A stretch of 33,652 bases of DNA from an uncultured Clostridia bacterium (GCA_949280815.1 CASDJM010000017.1:1-33652), one strand, 5' to 3'; shown: positions 15,607 to 24,015, counted from the stretch's first letter. The notes: a model not told the origin generated them from the sequence alone. Program-made: numbers and translations.

Positions 15607-16551
15607 ATGAATTATGATTATTATACTTCAAACAATAATGGACAGGATGATTATGGACTAAAATACATAGACCATCAAGGGTATGGGAGAATATGTAAAG
15701 ACTATAGGATAGAGTTTCCACCGCAACATCAAGACAAACAGCCGGGAATGGAATACTTAATGACACCAAGACCTATATTTAATAATCCATATTATCGACC
15801 AGCTGGAAAACTATATAATAAAGTTGCAATCATAACAGGAGGAGATTCTGGAATTGGAAGAGCCACAGCAGTTGGCTTCGTAAAAGAAGGAGCAACAGTT
15901 GTAATTGTCTATTATGATGAACAAAAAGATGCAGAAGAAACAAAAGAATTCATTGAAAGAATGGGTGGTAAATGTTTATTACTTGCAGGAGATATAAAAG
16001 ACACTAATTTCTGCGATAAAATTGTAGAAGAAACAATAAAAACATTTGGTAAAATTGATATATTGGTAAATAATGCAGGAGTACAATATCAACAAAAAAG
16101 CTTGTTAGATATAACAGACGAACAATTCGATTTAACTATGAAAACCAATATATATTCTATGTTTTATTTAACAAAAAGAGCATTAAAACACATGAAATCA
16201 GGAGCAAGTATTATAAACGTAACATCAATTACGACATTCAAAGGAGAACCAGAACTAATAGACTATGTAACAAGCAAAGGAGCAATTGTAGGTTTTACAA
16301 GGTCACTTGCTACTAATTTAGCAGATAAAAATATAAGAGTAAATGCAGTTTCACCTGGTGTATTTTGGACTCCACTACAACCAGCATGTTGGGAAGCAGA
16401 AAAAATACCAACACTTGGTTCAGACGCACCAATGGGAAGAGCTGGTCATCCTTATGAAATAGCACCACTATTTATATACTTAGCAAGTGATGATTCATCA
16501 TATGTTACAGGTCAAGTAATGCATATAAATGGTGGGGAGTACAAAGGGTAA
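15607..16551 (+). CDS. Short-chain dehydrogenase/reductase, YhdF/YdaD (GSP39) type
   Basis: A 314-residue NAD(P)-dependent oxidoreductase. The long N-terminal extension with FPPQHQDKQPGMEYLM is typical of the YhdF/general-stress-protein-39 subgroup. Then come TGGDSGIGRAT (cofactor Gly motif near 78), NNAG near 155, catalytic Ser in NVTSITTF, YVTSK (Tyr-x3-Lys near 222) and the closing VTGQVMHINGG. GAGGTGAAGAA precedes the start. The substrate is unknown; relatives are annotated as glucose or sorbitol dehydrogenases. Monocistronic, with a terminator at 16693. Confidence 0.9.
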   Translation: MNYDYYTSNNNGQDDYGLKYIDHQGYGRICKDYRIEFPPQHQDKQPGMEYLMTPRPIFNNPYYRPAGKLYNKVAIITGGDSGIGRATAVGFVKEGATVVIVYYDEQKDAEETKEFIERMGGKCLLLAGDIKDTNFCDKIVEETIKTFGKIDILVNNAGVQYQQKSLLDITDEQFDLTMKTNIYSMFYLTKRALKHMKSGASIINVTSITTFKGEPELIDYVTSKGAIVGFTRSLATNLADKNIRVNAVSPGVFWTPLQPACWEAEKIPTLGSDAPMGRAGHPYEIAPLFIYLASDDSSYVTGQVMHINGGEYKG

Positions 16552-16557
16552 ATAAAA

Positions 16558-16631
16558 ACAGGTAAAGCCGTGTAATCAAAGCATTACAAGACTTTGCAAA
16601 TCGGTTGGTATCTTTTTAAATCCATACCTGT
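16558..16631 (+). other. Possible folded 3' UTR, cloverleaf-sized
   Basis: A 7-bp stem ACAGGTA/TACCTGT (16558-16564/16625-16631) closes a 74-base unit with CCG/CGG and TGTAAT/ATTACA (16571-16576/16583-16588) inside. An alternative CAAAG/CTTTG pairing also exists. The TTTGCAAA loop recalls a Cys tRNA anticodon loop, but no proper T-arm or CCA is present, so it is not called a tRNA. Confidence 0.3.
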
Positions 16632-16692
16632 GAGGTTGATTAACTTCCATATAGGCAAGTTAGATAATTAAATATAAAAATATTTACAGGAG

Positions 16693-16718
16693 CAAGGTGT
16701 AATTAGACATCTTGTTTT
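16693..16718 (+). terminator. Terminator after the dehydrogenase gene
   Basis: CAAGGTGT (16693-16700) pairs with ACATCTTG (16707-16714) with one G-U pair, followed by TTTT. Confidence 0.55.
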
Positions 16719-16824
16719 ATATTTCATTTAAAAGGGATATGTCATGAATGAAATATAGGGTATTCCTATTTATGAAAGTATAATATTATAAGTATAATAA
16801 GATAGGCTATTATTTGTTGTTCTT

Positions 16825-17028
16825 GTGAGAAAGCTTACTATATGATTTTTTTATACTTTGTGTGTCGCAACTTCCAGAATCAAATATATTAGTCTGCAAG
16901 TTGCTCCAATCGCACTTGCTTAAGGTTCGTTTTGCTGTTCACTGTTAAAGCTTTGCTTGTTATAGTGGCAGTATGTGTTAGCTGGTGGCTTATGCGATAT
17001 TTTAAAATAATATAGTAAGCTTTCTCAC
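16825..17028. repeat. 204-bp palindromic element, type A (MITE-like)
   Basis: Perfect 19-bp inverted terminal repeats beginning GTGAGAAAGCTTAC (16825-16843 and 17010-17028) enclose a non-coding core. The core holds CTTTGTGTGTCGCAAC and a stem at 16867-16878/16893-16904 (11 of 12 pairs). That core is clearly related to the 193-bp elements at 21502 and 30786, whose termini differ. No target duplication is visible. The rest of the 16719-17150 interval shows no gene. Confidence 0.7.
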
Positions 17029-17153
17029 TAAAAAGAAAAGAGCAAGGCTGACCAGTAACAAAAATTTTTTAAATTAACAGCTTAAATTAAAAGTAATCTT
17101 TTTTTTTCATGAAAACTATGATAAAATAGCTAAAAAAAATGTGAGAGGGAAAC

Positions 17154-17235
17154 ATGAAAACAAAAATAATAAAAATAGTCATACGGTACTATACTCATTC
17201 TATTAGCAGTTCTATTATTAGTAGTTGCTTATTAT
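17154..17235 (+). other. Frameshifted signal-anchor start of the hydrolase gene
   Basis: Behind GAGAGGG an ATG reads MKTKIIKIVI. Dropping one C (17184) continues as GTILILLAVLLLVVAYYM into the hydrolase frame, giving a membrane anchor. As written, the frame is broken at TACGGTA (17182-17188). Confidence 0.65.
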
Positions 17236-18084
17236 ATGATTATAGATATACAAACTAAAGTCCCAAAAGAAATAAAAGAGACTTGTCAAATAGAAACAGA
17301 ACAATTTATGGGAAGAAATATATTTATCGTAACACCAAAAAACAAAGAAAAATCTGACCTCAAAATATTATATTTTCATGGTGGTTCTTATGTAGCAGAA
17401 GCAACAAAACAACATTGGGAATTCATTGAGCAAATCGTAAAAGACACAGGTGCTACAGTCATTCTTCCAGACTATCCATTAACACCTAAATACAACTATA
17501 AAGATGTATTCAAAATGGTAGTACCATTATACAAAGAAATAATAGATAGAGTAGACAGTAACCAGTTAGTCATGATGGGAGACTCAGCAGGAGGAGGATT
17601 AGGACTAGCTTTAGAAGAAAGGGTGGGGGAAGAAAATTTAGCAATGCCAGCCAAAACCATTCTAATCTCGCCATGGTTAGACGTTAGATTAACCAATCCA
17701 GTAATAGACGAAGTCCAAAAAAATGACAAGCAATTAAACAAAGAAACTCTAAAATTAGCAGGAATTTCCTATGCAGGAGACGATGGTATCAATAGCTATT
17801 TAGTAAATCCCATAGAAGGAGACCTATCGAAACTAAAAAATGTAATCATATTAATAGGAACCTATGACATTCTAAATCCAGACGTAAACTTACTGAAAGA
17901 AAAGGCAACAGAAGTAGGGGTTCAAATTGAAGTTAAAGAATATGAACAAGCAGGTCATATATGGATGATAGAAAAAAACAGTGGTCAAGAATTGACACAG
18001 CAAGCGTATCAGGATATTTTGGATTGTTTGGCGAGTTTGGGTCTGTCCCAAACTCGCCAAGAAAGGATTTTAAATGAGAGATAA
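17236..18084 (+). CDS. Alpha/beta hydrolase, HSL-type esterase (broken N-terminus)
   Basis: A 282-residue esterase/acetylesterase of the hormone-sensitive-lipase group. It has YFHGGSYV (oxyanion-hole HGG near 50-57), GDSAGGGLGLAL with the Ser nucleophile near 118, an acid in GTYDILNPDV and the catalytic His in EQAGHIW. The ATG at 17236 lacks a ribosome binding site. The natural start is probably 17154, separated by a one-base shift, and would add an N-terminal membrane anchor. Its 3' end overlaps the acyltransferase gene by 11 bases, so the two form an operon. This esterase / condensation-fold transferase / DUF6320 trio recurs in Clostridia and suggests acyl transfer and removal on a shared lipid or polyketide-like substrate. 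Confidence 0.82.
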   Translation: MIIDIQTKVPKEIKETCQIETEQFMGRNIFIVTPKNKEKSDLKILYFHGGSYVAEATKQHWEFIEQIVKDTGATVILPDYPLTPKYNYKDVFKMVVPLYKEIIDRVDSNQLVMMGDSAGGGLGLALEERVGEENLAMPAKTILISPWLDVRLTNPVIDEVQKNDKQLNKETLKLAGISYAGDDGINSYLVNPIEGDLSKLKNVIILIGTYDILNPDVNLLKEKATEVGVQIEVKEYEQAGHIWMIEKNSGQELTQQAYQDILDCLASLGLSQTRQERILNER

Positions 18085-19387
18085 TAAGGATAGCAAATTA
18101 TATTGGAGAAGGCTGGATAATTCAGCAAAGATTTTCCCGATGTCTACGGGAAAGAGATATAGTACGGTGTTTCGATTGTCGGCTGTTTTGAAGGAGAGAG
18201 TAGAACCAAAGATATTGGAAGAAGCAGTAAAGCAAACTTTACAAAAGTACAAGTCCTTTAAGGTGAGAATGAAGGCAGGTTTTTTTTGGTATTATTTGGA
18301 ATATAATACGAAGAATCCTATTGTAGAGGAAGAGCAGGATTATCCTTGTAAGTATATCGATAGCAGACGTAATAATAATTATTTATTTAAGGTTACTTAT
18401 TTTGAAGATAAAGTGAATATTGATATTTTTCATTCTTTGACTGATGGAAATAGTGGAACTATCTTTTTTAAGGAAATTATTTATACGTATTTAGAGTTGA
18501 TGCATCCAGAAGTGCTAAATGAAGAGGAAAGAAGCATTAGGAAGATAGAGGATTATGATACAGAAGATAGCTATATGAAAAATTATGATAAAAAAGCTAA
18601 GTCTAATGCTTCTGGTAAGAAGGCATATGTTTTAAGAGGCGAAAAAATAAAATTAGGTGCGATTAGTACAATCCATCAAATTATGGATTTAGAAGCTTTG
18701 AAACAAGAGAGTAAAAAACAGGGGGCAACAATTACACAATATTTAACAGCCGTTTTGATGTATAGTATTTATCAGGAAAATTATATGAAAGCAAAGGGGA
18801 GAAAACCAATAAAGATATGTATTCCTGTTAATTTAAAAAAATATTTTCCTTCTAAGACGATGTTGAATTTCTTTTCTTATATTACGGTGGAAGGACAAAT
18901 GAATAAAGATCAATTAGATACTTTTGAGAAAATCCTAGATTTTGTAAAGCAAGATTTTAGCAAAAGACTAACAGAAGAAGAGATTATTAAAACTATGTCA
19001 ACTAATGTTAAAATAGGAACTAATCCGTTGATTCGACCTGTCCCTTTACTAGTAAAAAAAGCACTGGTTCGATTAAGTTATATTGAAATTAGGAAATATA
19101 CGACAACTACTTTTTCTAACATAGGAAGAATTGGTATTATTGGGAAATATAAGGATTATATTGATTACTTTTTAATGCTGATTGCACCTGAACCAGTAGA
19201 GAAGATAAAGTGTTCTAGTTGTACTTTTGAAAATAAGATGGTATTTACCTTTACCTCAATTTTACAAGATAATCGAATTGAAAAGAGATTTTATGAATTT
19301 CTAAGAGAAAGAGGAATCAAAATAGAAATAGAAAGTAATGGTGTTTTAGATGATATATCCAGAGAAAATAAAAGCAAAGAAAAGTGA
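18074..19387 (+). CDS. Condensation-fold acyltransferase (alcohol acetyltransferase-like)
   Basis: A 437-residue protein with the chloramphenicol-acetyltransferase/condensation fold. HSLTDG near residue 120 is the HxxxDG catalytic motif (His base). The first 110 residues match the PapA/AATase start (RLSAVLKERVEPKILEEAVK). The C-terminal half has NIGRIG and a sheet-rich FTFTSILQDNRIEKRFYEFL typical of the second lobe. It overlaps the hydrolase gene before it and the membrane protein gene after it, so expression is coupled. The acyl donor and acceptor are unknown; there is no carrier-protein or NRPS domain. Confidence 0.78.
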   Translation: MRDNKDSKLYWRRLDNSAKIFPMSTGKRYSTVFRLSAVLKERVEPKILEEAVKQTLQKYKSFKVRMKAGFFWYYLEYNTKNPIVEEEQDYPCKYIDSRRNNNYLFKVTYFEDKVNIDIFHSLTDGNSGTIFFKEIIYTYLELMHPEVLNEEERSIRKIEDYDTEDSYMKNYDKKAKSNASGKKAYVLRGEKIKLGAISTIHQIMDLEALKQESKKQGATITQYLTAVLMYSIYQENYMKAKGRKPIKICIPVNLKKYFPSKTMLNFFSYITVEGQMNKDQLDTFEKILDFVKQDFSKRLTEEEIIKTMSTNVKIGTNPLIRPVPLLVKKALVRLSYIEIRKYTTTTFSNIGRIGIIGKYKDYIDYFLMLIAPEPVEKIKCSSCTFENKMVFTFTSILQDNRIEKRFYEFLRERGIKIEIESNGVLDDISRENKSKEK

Positions 19388-19913
19388 TAAAATTATAAAG
19401 ATATTACTGAGTATATCCATAGGAATGGCTCTTATCCTAGTTGTTATTAATAAATTGACAACACCAAATATTCCATGGGCAGCTTTAGTGAATGCGGGGA
19501 TTTTGTATAGTTGGGTCGTTGTTATGTATTCCATCAAGAAAAATATTAATATAGCAGGTTATGTGCTATTACAAACAATAGCTCTTTCAATATTAACGAT
19601 TTACATTGATTATAAATTAGGAATGAAGGGTTGGTCTATCAACATGGCCATTCCGATTATGATTATGATTGCAAATATGACAATGCTCGTATTGACAATT
19701 GTTAGTTATAAGAAATATATTAAATATGCAATTTACCAACTAATGATTGTGTTTTTTAGTATGCTACCAGTTATCTTTGTGACAGAACATATGGTACAAG
19801 ATAAGATTTTAAGTGTGATTGCGAGTGGTATTTCTGTTTTGAATTTTATGATTTGCTTGCTATTGTGTGCTAGAGATGTAAAAGAGGAAATTGTTAGAAA
19901 GTTTCATATGTAG
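19350..19913 (+). CDS. DUF6320-like membrane protein
   Basis: A 187-residue integral membrane protein with about six hydrophobic segments (near residues 17-34, 44-60, 68-85, 97-116, 125-145 and 150-172). It starts 38 bases inside the acyltransferase gene and is therefore translationally coupled. Small membrane proteins of this type follow condensation-fold acyltransferases in many Clostridia. It probably positions the transferase at the membrane or handles its product; this is inferred from context only. Confidence 0.65.
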   Translation: MIYPEKIKAKKSDKIIKILLSISIGMALILVVINKLTTPNIPWAALVNAGILYSWVVVMYSIKKNINIAGYVLLQTIALSILTIYIDYKLGMKGWSINMAIPIMIMIANMTMLVLTIVSYKKYIKYAIYQLMIVFFSMLPVIFVTEHMVQDKILSVIASGISVLNFMICLLLCARDVKEEIVRKFHM

Positions 19914-19977
19914 AGGAAAATGATATATGATTGATAATGATTCTATAAAGTATAAAAAAGGGAAAAGGAGAAAATGA

Positions 19978-20166
19978 ATGTCTAATCTAATGGAAACAAG
20001 TCTTGTTATCAAAAAAGAAACAATATATGATAAAATCAGAAAAAGTCTTTTTGTGTTAATTTATGGAAAAGACTATCAAATGATGCAAAGATTAGACAAT
20101 TTGATAAAACTAAAGAGACCACATCCAAGTAGTAAAATAATTATTCCAAAAGAAATAGGAAAATAG
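19978..20166 (+). CDS. Small basic hypothetical protein
   Basis: A 62-residue protein with a strong AAAGGAG site 7 bases before ATG. Its sequence (LIYGKDYQMMQRLDNLIKLK, ending IIPKEIGK) has no membrane segment and no recognised family. The good initiation site and isolated frame support a real gene. It lies 64 bases after the DUF6320 gene and could be the last gene of that operon. Confidence 0.5.
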   Translation: MSNLMETSLVIKKETIYDKIRKSLFVLIYGKDYQMMQRLDNLIKLKRPHPSSKIIIPKEIGK

Positions 20167-20315
20167 ATAGACTTTTGAAATAAAAAGGGTAGGGCTGAGC
20201 AATCATAAAAAATATTACAAAAGTAATTGTATAAATCTACATAAGATGTTATAATGTTTAGGTACAAATAATTATAGCACCTGCGCATTTTTTTGCGCAA
20301 AAGGAGGGTAAAGAC

Positions 20316-21353
20316 ATGAGTAGCAAAAAAATTAGAATTGCAATTTGTGGATACGGAAACCTTGGAAAAGGTGCCGAAAAGGCAGTTGCAAACAACAAAG
20401 ACATGGAACTCGTAGGTATTTTCACAAGGAGGAATCCTGCAGAAATAGCAGAGCAGACATCTACTAAGGTTATATCAATCGATGATGTAAGCGAGTATGT
20501 AGATGATGTAGATGTGATAATCATGGCAGGGGGATTGGCAACGGATTTACCACAGCAGGTACCTGAATTTGCGAAGCTGTTTTCTACAGTAGACAGTTTC
20601 GATACTCACAAAAAAATACCAGAGTATTTAGTAGCTGTAGATAAGCAGGCAAGGAAAAACGGAAATATTTCCATTATCTCAGTAGGCCGGGATCCGGGAC
20701 TCTTTTCCATGAATCGACTTTATATGGAGTCTATTCTTTTTGGAACCAAAGCATATTCAGTGAATCGACTTTATATGGAGTCTTTTCTTTTTGGAACCAA
20801 AGCACATTCATTTTGGGGAGAAGGTGTCAGTCAGGGACATTCTGATGCCATCCGCAGGATAAGCGGGGTAAAGGATGCAAGGCAGGATACCATTCCAATG
20901 CTGGAAGCGATGGAAAGAGTGAGAAAAGGAGAAAATCCTGATTTGTCAGATGGTGAAAAGCACAGAAGAATATGTTATGTGGTGGCAGAAGAAGGGGCAG
21001 ATAAAGGAAGGATTCGAGAAGAAATCATTCATATGCCAAACTATTTTGAACCATATGATATGACTGTCTATTACATCGAAGAGGAAGAATTAAAGACAGA
21101 TTACAGTGGATTGCCACATGGCGGTTTTGTGCTTTGCACAGGAGAAACCAGCCCTGGTGTTAAGCAGAGAATGAAGTTCGAGTTAGATCTTGACTCAAAT
21201 CCCGAGTTTACAGGAGCAGTACTTGTAGCCTATGCGAGAGCAGCCTATAGGATGAAGAAGGAAGGACAGACTGGTGCAAGAACTGTGTTTGATGTTGCAC
21301 CAATATTATTACATCCTGACGCAAGAGAAGAGGCTATCAGAAAACTTTTGTAA
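20316..21353 (+). CDS. ddh: meso-Diaminopimelate D-dehydrogenase with internal duplication
   Basis: Converts tetrahydrodipicolinate, ammonia and NADPH to meso-diaminopimelate in one step for peptidoglycan and lysine. IRIAICGYGNLGKGAE (about 6-21) is the Rossmann motif; TVDSFDTHKKIPEY, GVSQGHSDAIRRI and LPHGGFVLCTGETSPG are family signatures. The length of 345 residues exceeds the usual 326-328 by one 17-residue duplication (NRLYMES..LFGTKA.S, DNA 20710-20811). The usual GWDPG motif next to the catalytic Asp reads GRDPG, a Trp-to-Arg change. GC is about 47% (28 of 60 bases at 20881-20940) against about 30% in neighbours, suggesting transfer from a GC-richer Firmicute. AAGGAGGG precedes the start. 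Activity is doubtful given these two changes. Confidence 0.9.
   Translation: MSSKKIRIAICGYGNLGKGAEKAVANNKDMELVGIFTRRNPAEIAEQTSTKVISIDDVSEYVDDVDVIIMAGGLATDLPQQVPEFAKLFSTVDSFDTHKKIPEYLVAVDKQARKNGNISIISVGRDPGLFSMNRLYMESILFGTKAYSVNRLYMESFLFGTKAHSFWGEGVSQGHSDAIRRISGVKDARQDTIPMLEAMERVRKGENPDLSDGEKHRRICYVVAEEGADKGRIREEIIHMPNYFEPYDMTVYYIEEEELKTDYSGLPHGGFVLCTGETSPGVKQRMKFELDLDSNPEFTGAVLVAYARAAYRMKKEGQTGARTVFDVAPILLHPDAREEAIRKLL
20710..20811 (+). repeat. 51-bp in-frame tandem duplication within ddh
   Basis: Units 20710-20760 and 20761-20811 match in 48 of 51 bases. They encode NRLYMESILFGTKAYSV and NRLYMESFLFGTKAHSF. The duplication lies between the GxDPG motif and the FWGxGVSQGHSDA segment. Confidence 0.9.
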
Positions 21354-21390
21354 GCTTTCTTTGAGAGTTTGCAAAGCAAATAGGTACACG

Positions 21391-21419
21391 AAAGGGGACA
21401 GCCGATGGTTGTCCTCTTT
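21391..21419 (+). terminator. Terminator after ddh
   Basis: AAAGGGGACA (21391-21400) pairs with TGTCCTCTTT (21410-21419) with one G-U pair. No long T run follows. Confidence 0.55.
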
Positions 21420-21501
21420 ATGTGCATTAGGGACATTTCTTTTTGCACATTCACATTAATTACCAAAAAGGTCTGTCTCTTTAGCAATTTTCCTAAATGC
21501 A

Positions 21502-21694
21502 ATTCAAGTTTCGACTTTTTGCAAGTGAAGGTTATAATATATATTTTTTTACACTTTGTGTGTCGCAACCTACAAAATCAACTTTTTATCTGTAGGTTGC
21601 TCCAATCTCACTCGCTTTGCTCGTTTGGTCGCTTACGCAGTGTTGCAAAAATTATATATTATAACCTTCACTTGCAAAAAGTCGAAACTTGAAT
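21502..21694. repeat. 193-bp palindromic element, type B, copy 1
   Basis: 42-bp inverted terminal repeats beginning ATTCAAGTTTCGAC flank a core holding GCAACCTACA/TGTAGGTTGC and CTCGCTTTGCTCG. By eye it is identical to the reverse complement of 30786-30978. Flanks AAATGCA and AAATACA resemble a 7-bp target duplication with one change. It is non-coding and MITE-like. Confidence 0.85.
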
Positions 21695-21705
21695 AAATAC
21701 AACTA

Positions 21706-21736
21706 TTGAAATATAGCCTATTTTATGATATATAAT
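21706..21736 (+). promoter_or_regulatory. Probable rlmN promoter
   Basis: TTGAAA (21706-21711) and TATAAT (21731-21736) have a 19-base spacer, longer than ideal. It begins 12 bases after the end of the type B element. Confidence 0.4.
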
Positions 21737-21768
21737 TAAGAAAATATAGAGTGAAAGAAAAATGAGAT

Positions 21769-22788
21769 ATGAAAAATATAAAAGATTATAATTTAGAAGA
21801 ATTAAAAAATGAACTAAAAGAAATAGGAGAAAAGCCATTTCGAGCAGAGCAGATATTCAAATGGCTATATCATGAAAAAGTACAATCCTTTGATGAAATG
21901 ACAAATTTATCATTAGAACTAAGAGAAAAATTAAAAGAAAATTACACCATATGTAATTTTAATATTTTAAAAAAGCAAGAATCTAAAGATGGAACCATCA
22001 AATACCTATTTGATGTATTAGATGACAATGCCATAGAAACCGTTTTAATGAAATATCATCATGGAAATAGTATTTGCGTATCTTCTCAAATTGGCTGTAA
22101 AATGGGATGCAAATTCTGTGCTTCCACAGGTATTAACTTTATCAGAAATTTAACAAGTGGAGAAATAGTAGAACAAATTATCCGAGTGGAACAAGACACA
22201 GGAGAAAGAATTTCTAATGTAGTGTTAATGGGAATTGGAGAGCCATTAGATAACTATGATAATGTGGTGAATGCAATTCGATTAATCAATCATCCAAAAG
22301 GGTTAAATATAGGAGCAAGACATATTAGTATTTCAACTAGTGGATTAGTTCCCAAAATATATCAATTAGCGGAAGAAAACATCCAATGTACCTTATCCAT
22401 TTCTTTGCATGCGACAGATAACCAAAAAAGAAATAGAATGATGCCAGTCAATAACACGTATCCAATTGAAGAACTATTACAAGCTTGCAAAGATTACATA
22501 GCAAAAACCAATCGAAGAATATCTTTTGAATATGCTTTAGCTAAAGATAACAATGACAATTTGGAGGATGCAAAACAATTAGTGAAATTGTTAAAAGGAA
22601 TGTTATGCCATGTGAATTTAATACCAATTAACAAAATTGAAAATGGAAAATTTGATAAAAGTTCCAATGAAAATATCATGAAATTTAGAGATTACTTAAA
22701 TGACCATGGGATTGTGGCAACTATTAGAAGAGAACTAGGTTCAGACATCGATGCGGCTTGTGGTCAGTTACGAAGAAAGAATTTGTGA
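21769..22788 (+). CDS. rlmN: Dual-specificity RNA methyltransferase RlmN
   Basis: A radical-SAM enzyme that methylates C2 of A2503 in 23S rRNA and of A37 in some tRNAs. The 339 residues hold an N-terminal helical domain with FRAEQIFKWLYHE, then CKMGCKFCAS (CxxxCxxC cluster ligands near 110-117), GIGEPLDNYDNV, SISLHATDNQKRN and the C-terminal SDIDAACGQL with the methyl-carrying Cys. Length is normal. A palindrome begins at the last base of the stop codon. Confidence 0.96.
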   Translation: MKNIKDYNLEELKNELKEIGEKPFRAEQIFKWLYHEKVQSFDEMTNLSLELREKLKENYTICNFNILKKQESKDGTIKYLFDVLDDNAIETVLMKYHHGNSICVSSQIGCKMGCKFCASTGINFIRNLTSGEIVEQIIRVEQDTGERISNVVLMGIGEPLDNYDNVVNAIRLINHPKGLNIGARHISISTSGLVPKIYQLAEENIQCTLSISLHATDNQKRNRMMPVNNTYPIEELLQACKDYIAKTNRRISFEYALAKDNNDNLEDAKQLVKLLKGMLCHVNLIPINKIENGKFDKSSNENIMKFRDYLNDHGIVATIRRELGSDIDAACGQLRRKNL

Positions 22789-22877
22789 GATGATTTTTTT
22801 TTTCTGTACCTAAAGGTATTACTTATCAGTAGGCTCGCTTAATGCTCGCACAGCTAAGGGCATCCCAAAAATCATCT
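22788..22877. repeat. 90-bp palindrome-ended element after rlmN
   Basis: AGATGATTTTT (22788-22798) and AAAAATCATCT (22867-22877) are perfect 11-bp inverted ends around a non-coding middle. The same arm occurs at the spoIIID stop (12030). It is either a repeat family or a large terminator. Confidence 0.5.
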
Positions 22878-23023
22878 TGCTAGTGAATTTTAATATGTTC
22901 GCTTGTTTTTTAGAAAGAAATGTTATAAACTATAAAACATAGGAAATGAGAGTAAGCAAGTATAATAGGATAGAACAAGACTAATAAAATTTGTCAAACA
23001 TTACAAATAAAGAAGGAGAAACA

Positions 23024-23896
23024 ATGATATTAAAAGACATAAAAGAAATTTTACCATTTGCCAACAAAATAAAAGTATATGCCTTTGTAGGACCATCTGG
23101 TACAGGTAAAAGTTATAGAGCACAAATGGTAGCAGGAGAAAAAGATACCCATTTTATTATAGATGATGGGTTATTAATTAAAGATAATGAAGTAGTAGCA
23201 GGCGAGTCAGCCAAAAAGGCATCCACCAAAGTAGCTACTGTTAAGCATGCTCTTTTTTATGAAGAAGAAGAAAAAGCAGAAATTATCAAAGCACTGAAAA
23301 AATACAAACCACAAAGTATCTTGATTTTAGGAACATCAGATGGAATGGTACAAAAGATTGCTACTAATTTAGGATTGCCAGAAATTTCAGACACGACATA
23401 TATCACAGATGTAGCGACAGAAGCAGAAATGAAAACAGCAAGAAGAATTAGAGTAACAGAAGGAAAGCATGTTATACCAGTGCCAACTTTTGAAATTAAG
23501 AAAGACTTTTCAGGTTATTTATTAGATCCACTTCAAATATTCAAATCTAAAGGAAAAGGAAAGCAACCATATATATCAGAAAAGTCAATCATAAGACCAA
23601 CTTTTAGTTATTTGGGAAGATTTACGATTTCGGATTTAGTATTTCGACAAATTTTAGAGTATTTAGCTGTTCAAACACCAACCATTTATAAAATATTAAA
23701 GACGCGAGTAGAAAACTATGGAGATGGTGCTAAAATTTATATGGAAGTTACTATCCTATATGGCTATAATGTGATGGAAGGATTAAAGGAATTTAAAGAA
23801 AAAGCCAAAAAAGAAATTGAAAAATTAACAGCTATGAATGTAGTAGAATTGGATGTGACAGCAAAAAATATTTATGTTCCAAGGGAAGATGATTAA
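23024..23896 (+). CDS. P-loop NTPase fused to Asp23/Gls24-like domain
   Basis: A 290-residue protein. The N-terminal half holds a Walker A motif VGPSGTGKSYRAQM near residues 23-36 and ILILGTSDGM as a later strand. The C-terminal half (about 185-290) has RPTFSYLGRFTISDLVFRQI and VENYGDGAKIYMEVTILYG, ending with a VVELDVTAKNIYV strand as in Asp23/Gls24 (DUF322) envelope-stress proteins. The start was moved to ATG 23024 because AAGGAG lies just before it; the upstream TTG at 22991 has none. The combination occurs in Clostridia but its role is not established. No membrane segment is seen. Confidence 0.75.
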   Translation: MILKDIKEILPFANKIKVYAFVGPSGTGKSYRAQMVAGEKDTHFIIDDGLLIKDNEVVAGESAKKASTKVATVKHALFYEEEEKAEIIKALKKYKPQSILILGTSDGMVQKIATNLGLPEISDTTYITDVATEAEMKTARRIRVTEGKHVIPVPTFEIKKDFSGYLLDPLQIFKSKGKGKQPYISEKSIIRPTFSYLGRFTISDLVFRQILEYLAVQTPTIYKILKTRVENYGDGAKIYMEVTILYGYNVMEGLKEFKEKAKKEIEKLTAMNVVELDVTAKNIYVPREDD

Positions 23897-24015
23897 GGAA
23901 TTTTCTTAGTTATCATATTTTAAATGTGTACAGATAAGTTTATCTTGCAACATCCTTAAAAATCTTTTTAGTAGGGAATTAGGAACAAACTTTTATAGCT
24001 TTGGGAGGTAGAAAA

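Noticed and set aside
16558..16631. tRNA-Cys
   Set aside because: The acceptor-like stem and a TTTGCAAA loop are present, but the T-arm, conserved GTTCRA loop and 3' end do not fit.
21274..21692. Open frames across the ddh terminator and the type B element
   Set aside because: They run through an inverted repeat and terminator, have no ribosome binding site and resemble nothing known.
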